Source of the DNA: Turnera subulata | Lineage: Eukaryota > Streptophyta > Magnoliopsida > Malpighiales > Passifloraceae | DNA length: 64,000 bases | Direction of reading: 5' to 3' | Assembly: GCA_028386065.3 (NCBI GenBank) | Contig: JAKUCV010002156.1 | Location: forward strand, 36,550 to 100,549 | Shown: one piece after another, positions 43,803 through 55,500 of the stretch | How the letters are laid out: each line of letters starts with the position of its first letter | How positions within the stretch are numbered: the first letter of the stretch is position 1 | Position numbers and translations under genes: made by a program | Notes under the pieces: model-generated | What the model saw: only the letters and a program-made list of their open reading frames with translations | Told to the model about the DNA's origin: nothing | Database searches by the model: none

Positions 43803-43820
43803 TGGTGACTCCACTGGGGA
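43803..43820 (+). promoter_or_regulatory. Primer-binding site of Tat element
   Basis: TGGTGACTCCACTGGGGA follows the LTR directly. It differs from the site of the gag-protease family (TGGCGACTCCGCTGGGGA) at two positions, consistent with a shared Tat-type primer. Confidence 0.8.
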
Positions 43821-43904
43821 CGGTGGAAAACAAACACTTCAAAGACCAGAATGGGGACAAGAAAGAAACTGAGGTAGGAGGACCAGGAAGTTGCTGGATC
43901 ATCC

Positions 43905-45175
43905 TGATGCATAAAAATCTGCAAGCGCACAGAACGAAGTAGCACACAAGCTCGTACCCACAGGGACTAGGAAAAATAACTAATCAACAGACTCACTCTA
44001 TTAGGCTGAAAACAGTAAAGAAATAGTGATTTGGTGAATATAATTGTAAATCGTAGTAAACAATAAAATAAACGATGGCAAACTGTAAAGGAATCGGAAA
44101 AGAACAGATTATAGCAGGCCTAGATCAATCGGGGTTCACTACTCTATCATTTCATGCCTTAATTTTCCTCCAAATTCTGCTAACAGGGTGACTCTGTTCC
44201 GTGTCCGCAAACGGGGTGACACTGTTCGCTAAAAACCTACAACTTTCTATTCGTTTTGTTGATGGGTAACAACCTAGGGTGAAATTATCGACTTTTGGAG
44301 GTATAATTTCGTCTCCGAGGTCAATCTGACCACTGTCATGGATCAAACCTATTCCTAAGAGCAATGATGTTTTGTGTTGTTACTAATTCCACAATAAACT
44401 TCACCTGTCAGTACTTGATTTAAATCCTAAAGCAAGAACTAAAGATGGCCAGTCTCTAACCTTGAGGAGTAATTAAACCATAAGAGAAATCAAGTAGCCA
44501 CATCCCTCTTGACCTAGCAAAGAGAGTTTAGTTCATAGCTAGAAAGAAAACAACAATGGAGGATTTGTTCATAGTACAAACCGAAATAAAGGACAAAAGA
44601 AGATAGACTAGAGAGCTTCTTCTCCACCAGCTGCTGTTGACGATTTTCCAGAGGAAAAGCATGTCATTTTTGTTGTTGCGATTCTTTCTTTTATCGTAGT
44701 AAAACCGTAGACTTTAATTAATAGAATCTAGCTAAGACAACTAGAAAGTAGGAATTATTTTCTTTTAGGAGTTCTCCTCTTTAGGCGCAACAAAAATTCC
44801 TTTTATTTCCTTGAAAGTAGCAGCAAAGTCGACGCCACTCTATTAATTGGCCAACAAGTAATCCTTCTGTCGCATGGATTATAAGCCTCCAAATTCTGGT
44901 CCGCGGGTTTCAACGGTGTGACGCCGTTGAAAACTCATCGTCAAGAAATCTTCATGAATTGGCTCCAAACTTTCCAGAATTCTTTAAAGTACATCAATTC
45001 TTTGAAATCCAAGCCATTTTGTAGCAAAAGGTACCTGAAAGAATAAATTAATAAGTGGAAGCAAAAGTAGAGGAAAACAAGTTAAAAATGTAAATATTAT
45101 GCATGATCTTAACTAAATGCTTGGCCAAAGTGGTATTTTATGCTCCAAAATAGTATATAATATGCACACATATCA
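43905..45175 (-). repeat. LTR A of tandem LARD (3' outer)
   Basis: The 1,271-bp LTR starts TGATGCATAAAAATC and ends CACATATCA. It is about 100 bp shorter than LTRs B and C because of two internal deletions, near 44396 and 44465. Hairpins: AACAG/CTGTT at 44182-44198, AACGG/CTGTT at 44210-44226, and TTTCAACGG/CCGTTGAAA at 44908-44932, each with a 7-nt loop. Confidence 0.9.
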
Positions 45176-46777
45176 AATCCCCCCAAACCTGAACTTTTGC
45201 ATGTCCCCAAGCAAAACTAAACATGAAAAATCAAGGAAAAGATAGGACATGCACAAGGATGTTGTCTATTCAAACCTGCACGGCATGAACCTATTCAAAT
45301 GCAACCTGCAAGTTAGCCTTAGAAAACACTCCCCTTGAAACGTTTTGCTCATAAAAAGCTCAGGTCTAAAGCTCACCAAATTCCACTCAATCAAGATTCA
45401 AATTCCTTCACAAACATTCAGTCCAATCAGTCCTTCAAAAGATATGCTTAGAAATTGAACAATTAGAAACAATATCCCATAGGCAACTCAAAACTTGCAT
45501 CTCCACTAATGGGCTCAAATCAATAATCAGAGATCATTAGTGCTTCATAAAGGGTTGGAATGAGGTTAGGTTTGTTTTTGAATGAAGGGGAAAGAGTATT
45601 CAAAGTCTGCCAAGTGACTGAATCCAAATCTTGCAAAATTAGAGCACCTTAACGTTCTAACAGACTGACCCTGTTCAAATGACAGTAATGTTCTTTGAAT
45701 AAACTGCCCTGCTCAACTCAAATGCACACACATTTTTTTCTTTGTTCTCTTTTCTCCTTTTTTTTGTGTGTATTTCGTGTTTCTCTTTTTTCATCTTTTT
45801 GTTTTTTTTTTCGTGAGTGAGCAGGAGTTAATTATACTTAAGCTTTTATTCTTTTCAAAGAAATTCTGAACAGGGCGAGACCGTTGGTTTTGAAATTTGA
45901 TGTTCAATGCCCTTCATGAACTGTTGTGCAAGTTTATGGACTCAATAACTTAACAGAACGGGTATGGGTTGATTTCAAAGAAAAATGTGTACTGATCAGG
46001 CACAAGATGGTCATGTAAGTGGCTGCAAAGGTGTAAGGTGGTTGACGTGGGTAACAAAAGAATGTATGACCATCTAAGGTTGGCTCAACATCACTTTGGC
46101 TTAATGTGATCAAGAATCAGAATTATCATGTGGTATTTCGAGTGTACTTAGGACCTGATTCAGTGTAAGTTCAAAAATAAGTAAAAGAATAGTCTTTCCA
46201 ATGCTAAACTAACGCAGGCAGAACTGAACACTGTCGCACCGTAAAAATCAAAATAAACAGACATCCATAGCAATAACAAAAATTCCTTTAGCCTATGCAA
46301 CATAAGTTCATGCATAAAATAAACAATGCCACAAATTGCAAATTTGCACCCCCAAATCTAAACAAAATAGTGTCCTGGATAAATTAATGAGCACAAAGCA
46401 TGAACAAAAAAAAACAAAACAAATAAGAAAAACAATATAAACGCATAGGGTTTAGAGATGCTTCTTTGATTCTAATAATTTCATGTTGAGACATTGTTCT
46501 CCTAAATTCCAGCCATTTATGCTCTTTTCTTCTTTACTTTTTTCTTTTTATTGAGCCTGTTGAAAGCCAAAGAAAGAAAAAAAAATAAAATAGAAATAAA
46601 TACGTAAAAACTTAAAAATTCATCGGGTTGCCTCCCGAATAGCGCTTCTTTAACGTCTTTTGGCTGGACAAACCTAAAAAGTGGGAAGAGAGAACGGTAA
46701 AATAACAAGAGAGCCGAACAAATCAAATTGTTAATTAATTATTTCAACACTAGTCCCCAGCAACGGCGCCAAAAACT
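45176..46777 (-). other. Internal region 1 of tandem LARD
   Basis: It is non-coding. At its left end lies the polypurine tract (minus strand GGTTTGGGGGGATT) preceded by a hairpin (45195-45216). AACAG-N7-CTGTT is at 45659-45675 and a one-mismatch version at 45869-45885. A T/C-rich tract spans about 45730-45812. The primer site is at 46754-46771. Confidence 0.8.
46754..46771 (-). promoter_or_regulatory. Primer-binding site, internal region 1
   Basis: The plus strand TCCCCAGCAACGGCGCCA differs at one base from the Asp tRNA 3' end. Confidence 0.8.
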
Positions 46778-48148
46778 TGATGCGTAAAAATCTGTAAGCG
46801 CACAGATCGAAGTAGCATACAAGGTCGTACCCACAGGGACTAGGCAAAATAACTAATCAACAGACTCACTCCGTTAGGCTGAAAACAGTAAAGAAATAGT
46901 GATTTGGAGAATATAATTGTAAATCGAAGTAAATAATAAAATAAACGATGGTAAACTGTAAAGGAATAGGAAAAGATCAGATTATAGAAGGTCTAGATCA
47001 ATCGGGGGTTCATTACTCTATCCGTTCATGCCCTATTTATCATCCAGATTCAGCTAAGAGGGTGGCTCTGTTCCGTGTCCACGAACGCGGTGACACTATC
47101 GCTAAAAACCTACGACTTTATATTCGTTTTCTTGATGGGTAACAGCCTAGGGTCAAATTATCGACTTTTGGAGGGATAATTTCGTCTCAGAGGTCAATCT
47201 TACCACTGTCATGGATCAAACCTAATCGTAAGAGGAATGATGTTTTGTGTTGTTACTAATTCCACAATAATCTATTACCTTTCAGTCTCTAGATTAAGGG
47301 TGATTTGTGTTTTTCTAGATTTAAACTTCTCCTGTCGGTACTTGATTTAAATCCTAAAGCAAGAACTAAAGATGGCCAGACTTTAACCTTGAATAAAGCA
47401 CACACAAATCAGTCAAGAATACGAATAAGGAAAGTTGCTTGAGGAGTAATTAAACCATAAGAGAAATCAAGTAGCTACATCCCTCTTTACCTAGAAAAGA
47501 GAGTTTAGTTCATAGCTAGAAAGAAAACAACAATGGTGGAATTGTTCATAATACAAACCGAAATAAAGGACAAAAGAAGATAGACTAGAGAGCTTCTTCT
47601 CCACCAGCTGCTGTTGACAATTTTCCAGAGGAAAAGCGTGTCCTTTTTGCTGCTGCGATTCTTCCTTTTATTGTAGTAAAACCCTAGACTTTAATTCCTA
47701 GAGTCTAGCTAAGACAACTAAAAAGTAGGAATTATTTTCTTCTACCTCCTCTTTTAGACGCAGCAAAAATTCCTTTTATTTCCTTGAAAGTAGCAGCAAA
47801 GTCGATGCCACTCTATTAATTGGCCAACAAGTAATCCTTCTGTCGTATGGATTATAAGCCTCCAGATTCTGGTCCGTGGGTTTCAACGGTGTGACGCCGT
47901 TGAAAACTCATCGTCAAGAAATCTTCATAAGTTGGCTCCAAAGTTTCCAAAATTCTTTAAAGTACTTCAATTCTTTGAAATGCAAGCCATTTTGTAGCAA
48001 AAGGTACCTGAAAGCATAAATTAATAAGTGGAAGCAAAACTAGCAGAAAACAAGTTAAAAATATAAATATTATGCATGATCTTAACTAAATGCTTGGCCA
48101 AAGGGGTATTTTATGCTCCAAAATAGTGTATGATATGCACACATATCA
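46778..48148 (-). repeat. LTR B of tandem LARD (shared middle)
   Basis: The 1,371-bp LTR serves as 5' LTR of unit 1 and 3' LTR of unit 2. The TTTCAACGG/CCGTTGAAA hairpin is at 47881-47905. The AACAGGGTGACTCTGTT copy is mutated (TAAGAGGGTGGCTCTGTT). Confidence 0.9.
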
Positions 48149-49681
48149 AATTCCCCCAAACCTGAACTTTTGCTTGTCCCCAAGTAAAACTAAACATGAA
48201 AAATCAAGGAAAAAGATAAGACATGCACAAGGATGTTGTCTATTCAAACCTGCACGGCATGAACCTATTCAAATGCAACCTGCAAGTTAGCCTTAGAAAA
48301 CACTCCCCTTGAAACGTTTTGCTCATAAAAAGCTCAGGTCTAAAGCTCACCAAATTCCACTCAATCAAGATTCAAATTCCTTCACAAACATTCAATCCAA
48401 TGAGTCCTTCAAAAGATATGCTTAAAAATCGAACAATTAGAAACAATATCCCATAGGCAACTCAAAACTTGCATCTCTACTAATGGGCACAAATCAATAG
48501 TCAGAGATCATTAGGGCTTCATAAAGGGTTGGAATGAGGTTAGGTTTGTTTTTGAATGAAGGGGAAAGAGTATTCAAAATCTGCCAAGTGATTGAATCCA
48601 AATCTTGCAAAATTAGAGCACTTTGACGTTCTAACAGACTGACCCTGTTCAAATGACAGTAATGTTCTTTGAATAAACTGCCCTGCTCAACTCAAATGCA
48701 CACACATTTTTTTCTTTGTTCTCTTTTCTCCTTTTTTTTGTGTGTATTTCGTGTTTCTCTTTTTTCATCTTTTTGTTTTTTTTTTCGTGAGTGAGCAGGG
48801 ATTAATTATACTTCAGCTTTTATTCTTTTCAAAGAAATTCTGAACAGGGCGAGACCGTTGGTTTTGAAATCTGATGTTCAATGCTCTTCATGAACTGTTG
48901 TGCAAGTTTATGGACTCAATAACTTAACAGAACGGGTATGGGTTGATTTCAAAGAAAAATGTGTACTGATCAGGCACAAGATGGTCATGTAAGTGGCTGC
49001 AAAGGTGTAAGGTGGTTGACGTGGGTAACAAAAGAATGTATGACCATCTAAGGTTGACTCAACATCACTTTGGCTTAATGTGATCAAGAATCAGAATTAT
49101 CATGTGGTATTTCGAGTGTACTTAGGACCTGATTCAGTGTAAGTTCAAAAATAAGTAAAAGAATAATCTTTCCAATGCTAAACTAACGCAGGTAGTACTG
49201 AACAGTGTTGCACCGTACAAATCAAAATAAACAGACATCCATAGTAATAACAAAAATTCCTTTAGCCTATGCAACATAAGTTCATGCATAAAATAAACAA
49301 TGCCACAAATTGCAAATTTGCACCCCCAAATCTAAACAGAATAGTGTCCTGGATAAATTAATGAGCACAAAGCATGAACAAAAAAAAACAAAACAAATAA
49401 GAAAAACAATATAAACGCATAAGGTTTAGAGACGCTTCTTTGATTCTTTTATTGAACCTGTTGAATGCAAAAGAAAAAATAGAAATAAATAAAATAGAAA
49501 TAAATACGTAAAAATTTAAAAATTCATCGGGTTGCCTCCCGAATAACGCTTCTTTAACGTCTTTTGGCTGGACAGACCTGAAAAGTGGGAAGAGAGAACG
49601 GTAAAATAACAAGGGAGCCTAACAAATCAAATTGTTAATTAATTATTTCAACACTAGTCCCCGGCAACGGCGCCAAAAACT
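48149..49681 (-). other. Internal region 2 of tandem LARD
   Basis: It is nearly identical to internal region 1, somewhat shorter near its right end (about 49440-49490). It has no coding sequence. The pre-PPT hairpin is at 48168-48189, the primer site at 49658-49675. Confidence 0.8.
49658..49675 (-). promoter_or_regulatory. Primer-binding site, internal region 2
   Basis: The plus strand TCCCCGGCAACGGCGCCA equals the Asp tRNA 3' end with CCA. Confidence 0.85.
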
Positions 49682-51052
49682 TGATGCGTAAAAATCTGCA
49701 AGCGCACAGATCAAAGTAGCACACATGGTCGTACCCACGGGCACTAGGCAAAATAACTAATCAACAGACTCACTCCGTTAGGCTGAAAACAGTAAAGAAA
49801 CAGTGATTTGGAGAATATAATTGTAAATCGTAGTAAACAATAAAATAAACGATGGTAAACTGTAAAGGAATAGGAAAAGATCAGATTATAGAAGGTCTAG
49901 ATCAATCGGGGGTTCACTACTCTATCCTTTCATGCCCTAATTGTCCTCCAGATTCTGCTAACAGGGTGACTCTGTTCCGTGTCCGCGAACGGGGTGACAC
50001 TATCGCTAAAAACCTACAACTTTCTATTCGTTTTTTTGATGGGTAACAGCCTAGGGTGAAATTATTGACTTTTGGAGGCATAATTTCGTCTCAGAGGTCA
50101 TTCTTACCACTGTCGTGGATCAAAACTAATCCTAAGAGCAATGATGTTTTGTGTTGTTACTAATTCCACAATAATCTATTACCTTTCAGTCTCTAGATTA
50201 AGGGTGATTTGTGTTTTTCTAGATTTAAACTTCTCCTGTCGGTACTTGATTTAAATCCTAAAGCAAGAACTAAAGATGGCCAGACTCTAACCTTGAATAA
50301 AGCACACACAAGTCAATCAAGAAAATGAATAAGGAAAATTGCTTGAGAAGTAATTAAACCATAAGAGAAATCAAGTAGCTACATCCCTCTTGACCTAGAA
50401 AAAAGAGTTTAGTTCATAGCTAGAAAGAAAACAACAATGGAGGATTTGTCCATAATACAAACCGAAATAAAGGACAAAAGAAGATAGTCTAGAGAGCTTC
50501 TTCTCCACCAGCTGTTGTTGACAATTTTCCAGAGGAAAAGCGTGTCCTTTTTGCTGCTGCGATTCTTCCTTTTATTGTAGTAAAACCCTAGACTTTAATT
50601 CCTAGAATCTAGCTAGGACAACTAAAAAATAGGAATTATTTTCTTCTACCTCCTCTTTTAGGCGCAGCAAAAATTTCTTTTATTTCCTTGTAAGTAGCAG
50701 CAAAGTCGGTGCCCCCTCTATTAATTAGCAAACAAGTAATCCTTCTGTCGCAAGGATTATAAGGCTCCTGATTCTGGTCTGCAACTTTCAACGGTGTGAC
50801 GCCGTTGAAAACTCATCGTCAAGAAATCTTCATGAATTGGCTCCAAACTTTCCAGAATTCTTTAAAGTACTTCAATTCTTCGAAATTCAAGCCATTTTGC
50901 GCAAAAGGTACCTGAAAGCATAAATTAATAAGTGGAAGCAAAACTAGTGGAAAACAAGCTAAAACTATAAATAATATGCATGATCTTAACTAAATGCTTG
51001 GCAAAAGGGTTATTTTATTCTCCAAAATAGTATATGATATGCACACATATCA
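49682..51052 (-). repeat. LTR C of tandem LARD (5' outer)
   Basis: The 1,371-bp LTR is followed by target duplication CATCC at 51053-51057. Hairpins at 49960-49976 and 50786-50810 match those of LTR A. Confidence 0.9.
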
Positions 51053-51175
51053 CATCCCATCAAACAGCTTCGCCCTATGAATCAAAGCAGGTACAGAGCT
51101 TGAGCTAGCGAACCGGAGTTATATCAGGCGGGAATGTAGAATATGTTGTCCCTAGAAGCTCGGGTGCAGTAGCTA

Positions 51176-52524
51176 ATGGATGAGAACCAGGCGGCAATAC
51201 TGAACGCTCCTGGGAAGTTCAGCGAGCCACAGACCGCAAGGGACAGTGGTAGGTGCCTGGTATAGGATGAACATGAACAACACGATGCGGAGGATGCTAG
51301 AGAGTGGAGCTCCTCCAGAGAAAGCAGTGATGACGAGAGCGAATAGGAAGAGGAGGTGGCCTTCCCAAGTCTAGGGGCAGGCAGGTCCAGAACAGGGAGG
51401 ATGAATGAGGAAACGATGGTTGCATTGAGGGGAGTACACTCTCCCCTAGCGCCGAGGCTAATGGAGAAGCTGCTACCCCGAGCGTTCAAGATGCCGAACC
51501 TAGACATGTACGAGGGGAAAACAGACTGCTACGCCCATGTCTCGCACGTAAGGACCACGGTGGAGATGCAAACCAGCGACGACAGCATCAAGTGCAGAAT
51601 GTTAGTGGCCACCTTCCATGGGAAGGCACAAATGTGGTACAACTGACTTGCACCAGGTTCGGTGGAATCGTTCACGGATCTGGCGGAGAAGCTGGTTAGC
51701 AGGTTTCGGGCCAGTGTACCTCTCCAAAGAGAAAGCTCTCATCTGTTTACTGTCAAGTAGGAAGAAGGAGAACCTCTCAAAAGCTACGTCTCGAGATTCA
51801 ATCAGGAGAGCCTGGAGATTGAGGACTTCAATATGGGGGTGGCTGTGGAAGCCATCAAGAAGGGTTGCAAAATGCGAGACTTCAGCAATTCCTTGGTGCG
51901 AAAACCGTCGCAGGACATGGCTCAACTAATGGAAAGAGTCGAAGGATACATACGGCAGGATGACGAGGCATGGGCGAAAAAGACCCAGAGCTCCTCGAAT
52001 AGTGGGAAACGAAGGCGAGATAGTGAACATAAGGGTCCTGGGAGGTTCAGAAGGAGGGAGGACAAAGCAGCAGACCGAACCTCAAGCACTCCTTTGACTC
52101 TCCCCAAAGCGAGGGTATTGGCCATCATAGCGGAACAGGATCACCCATAGTTGAAGTACCCTAAACCCCTACGGACGCTGATGGAGAAGCTCGACAAAAG
52201 GCAATTTTGCCAGTTCCACAAGGACTATGGCCATGATACGGAGAACTGTTTCCAGTTGAGGAAGGAGATCAAGAGACTCATCAGAGCAGGGTACCATAGA
52301 GAATTCATGGCTGAGGTCAACAAAGGGGCTACCAAACCCCCTACAGAACCCCATAGTGCCGAAGCTCCTCAGATGGGAAATAGGGGAAGGATAAATGTCA
52401 TAGAAGGAGGCTACGCTAGCCGTGCACGGAAAAGGAAAGCCCTGGTGGGAGATTTAATGTACGTGATGGAAGCTGTGGAACCTGAACCGATTATGTTCCA
52501 AAAGGAGGATTTTGAGGGGGCATA
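51176..52524 (+). pseudogene. Tat element gag
   Basis: A degenerate frame from ATG 51176 contains PRAFKMPNLDMYEGKTD, a Retrotrans_gag core (MLVATFHGKAQMWYN, LVSRFRASVP, SYVSRFNQESLEI) and a Zn-knuckle-like FCQFHKDYGHDTENC near 52203-52250. Stops at about 51644 (Trp to TGA), 51759 (Gln to TAG) and 52148 interrupt it. It ends at 52522-52524. Confidence 0.75.
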
Positions 52525-55500
52525 GATGCCCCACGAGGATGCCATGATCTTGGAAGCTGTCATCGAGGATTATCGCATCCAGAGGATCCTGGTGGACACG
52601 AGGAGCACCTTCAATATAATAGAAACTTAGGTCCTAGAACAACTCGGAGTGGCACCAGACAAAGTGCAAAATTCTATGGTGCAGCTATACGGAGCAGGGA
52701 TAAAAGCGCTTCTCGTGCGAGGAACAGTGGAGTTACTACTGACCCTAGAAAAAAACCTAGCATGGAGAGCCAAAAGGCAGAGCTTGTGGTCTGTGAGACA
52801 GGAACGGCGTACAATGCGATCCTAAGAAGAACTTTCCTTTCAGACGTCGGTGTGGCACTTCACCATAATTACCTAGCGATGAAGTTCCCCACCGAATGGG
52901 GGGATGGCTATTGCGAAAGGCGATACGAAGCTGGCTAGGAGGCTGAATGCTCTAGACCTGGCGGGAGTACCCCTGACCAACCAGGGAAAACTAAGCAAGG
53001 AATCTGAGGCCTCGGCAGGAACGGAGACCCTTCTAATAGAAGAGTCGCCGTGGAGGGAAAGCAACCTGAGGAAAGCCTTGGAAGTGAGAGAACCGTTGAC
53101 ATTTCGTTGAGAGAACCTACAGACAAGGCACTAACCCAGAGAGAAATCTCCTTGGATGAAGTGCAGGCCAGGGCAATGAGGGACCTGCTGCGGCGATATA
53201 AAGGGGAATTTGCTTGGACAGCATCGGACATGGTTGGGATACCACTAGATGTGGCTTGTCACAGGTTGGAGGTCAGCCTGGATGCCAAACCTGTGATACA
53301 AAAAAAGCAGAAGTTGGCTTTAGAAAGAAGTAGAGCAGTAGAGGAAGAGGTGAAGAAACTCTTAGAAGTTGATGCCATCAGAGAAGTGCAATACCTGGAA
53401 TGGCTCTCGAATGTGGTGTTGGTCAAGAAGCCAAATGGTAAATGGAGGATGTGCATGGACTTCGCGGACCGCAACAGAGCCTGCCCAAAAGATTGTTATC
53501 TGCTCCCAAGTATAGACCAGCTGATAGATGCTGTTGCCGAGTATGAGTTCCTTAGTTGCTTGGATGCCAATTCGGGATACCATCAGATCCCCTTTGCACC
53601 AGAGGATCAGGAAAACACACAACTCTTAGAGGGACCTACTGCTATAAAGTAATGGCCTTTGGCTTAAGAAACGCGGGGGCTACTTAACAAAGGCTGGTGG
53701 ACTTTATCTTCAAGCCCCTGCTGGGTGGAGGTTTATGTGGATGATATGTTGATAAAAAGCAGGACCTTTGAACAGCACTTGTAGGACTTGGAGGAAGTAT
53801 TCGAGATCCTGCGCACATTCGGCATGAAGTTCAATCCGTCGAAATGCGCCTTCGGGGTCAGGACAGCCAAGTTCCTTGGATACATGGTTAGTAAGGAAAG
53901 CATACACACTAACCCGGAGAAGGTTCAGGCCATCCTCAGCATACCCTCCCCAAGAACCGTGAAAGAAGTGCAAACCTTAACAGGAAGAATTGCGGCCCTA
54001 AAGAGGTTCATATCCCGATCAGTCGAAAAGTGCTTGCTCTTTTACAAGACCTTGAGGAAAACGAAGGCCTTCCACTGGACCGGTGAGTGTGAGGAGGCAA
54101 TTACAAAATTGAAAAAGCAGTTGGCAGAAGCTCCCGTTCTGGCGGGCCTAGAACCTGGAGAGGTTCTATACTTGTATCAGGGGATATCGGACCTGGCCAA
54201 GCTCGGCCTTAATCAAGCAAGATAATGACGGAGGGCAGAGGCCCATTTATTATGCTAGCCACGTGTTGCTCGAAGCTGAGGAGAGGTACTCAAAAATTGA
54301 GAAGACAGCCTTCGCGGTCGAGATTTCTACCAGGAAGAAGAAGCCATATTTTCAGGGTCACTGTATCGTTGTACTAACAGAATAGCCTTTAGGGCAAGTG
54401 CTACACAAAGCACAACCCCTGGAAGGAAGAATGGTTAAATGGTGTGTGGAGCTCAGCGAGTACGAAATAGAGTATAGACCCTAGGTAGCCATCAAAGCAC
54501 AACCCCTGGTTGACCTTTTGGCCGAATGCACCTTCACACCGCCTAAGTTAGGCGACGATGCTTCGCAAGTAATGCAGGAACCTAGAACCTAACAGCTATA
54601 TATAGACAGGGCATTGAATACGGCAGGGGCTGGAGCAGGAGTGGTCCTAGAAAGCCCTTATGGAGACCAATAGATGTACGCCTTGAAGCTCACGTTCCGG
54701 GCAACTAACAACCAAGTGGAATGTGAAGCTTTGCTAGCCGGGCCGTTGCAGGCGATCGAAGTGTCTGCAATGCAGGTGGAGGCTTATTCAGAATCACAAT
54801 TGGTGATGGGCCAAGTAAATGTTCTCTATGAAGCGAAGGAAGCCAAGTTAGTCCAGTACCTCAAGGTGGTGAAGGAGCTCATAGTCAAGATTGAACAGGG
54901 TGGAGGGAAGGTGCAAATAAGTCACATTCCCGGAAAATAGCCTAGCAGATACCTTATCTAAGGCCCTCCTGAATATTGAAATAGAGCTTCCAGTAGAGGT
55001 CCTGATAAAAGAACAGACCAGTGCGACCATAGAGAGGAAAGAAGAAGTTATGGTCCTGAGGGTTGGCTCCTCGTGGATGGATCCCATCATACAATATTTG
55101 GATAAAGGGGAACTTCCCGAAGAAAGCTAAAAGGCAAAGTACCTCATCATAAAGGCGGCGAATTATACTTGGGATGGCAAATACCTCTTTAGGCGAGGCT
55201 ATGGCGGCCCATTGCTGAGATGCATAGACGAAGAAGAGGCAAAGCATGTCCTTAAAAAAGTTCATATGGGAATTTGCGGAATGCATGCCACAGAAGTGTC
55301 CTTGAGCAAATTGGTGCTGAGGGTAGGTTATTTTTTGCCTAGTATACAGGTAGATGCATCTGAGTTTGTAGCGTGTTGCTGCCAATACCAACTTTATGGC
55401 CGCATACCTCAGTTACCGTCTGCATATAGGCAGCATCTGGATTCTTCCTGGCCTTTTGCACAGTGGGAAATGGACATCTTGGGCCCCTTTCCCATAGTAA

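Larger units (their letters stand above)
43905..51052 (-). mobile_element. Athila-like non-autonomous element in tandem: LTR-internal-LTR-internal-LTR
   Basis: Three LTRs (43905-45175, 46778-48148, 49682-51052) flank two near-identical non-coding internal regions (45176-46777, 48149-49681). The target duplication CATCC occurs only at the outer ends (43900-43904; 51053-51057). Each internal region has a primer site of Asp-tRNA type next to the LTR on its right and a polypurine tract next to the LTR on its left, so the element lies on the minus strand. No gag or pol is present; this is a LARD. Short ORFs are not conserved between units beyond what sequence identity forces. Confidence 0.9.

Noticed and set aside
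46948..50046. Paired 64-codon ORFs (46948-47142 and 49852-50046)
   Set aside because: They are the same LTR segment in LTRs B and C, and LTR A is not open. They cross the hairpin words and lack coding signature.
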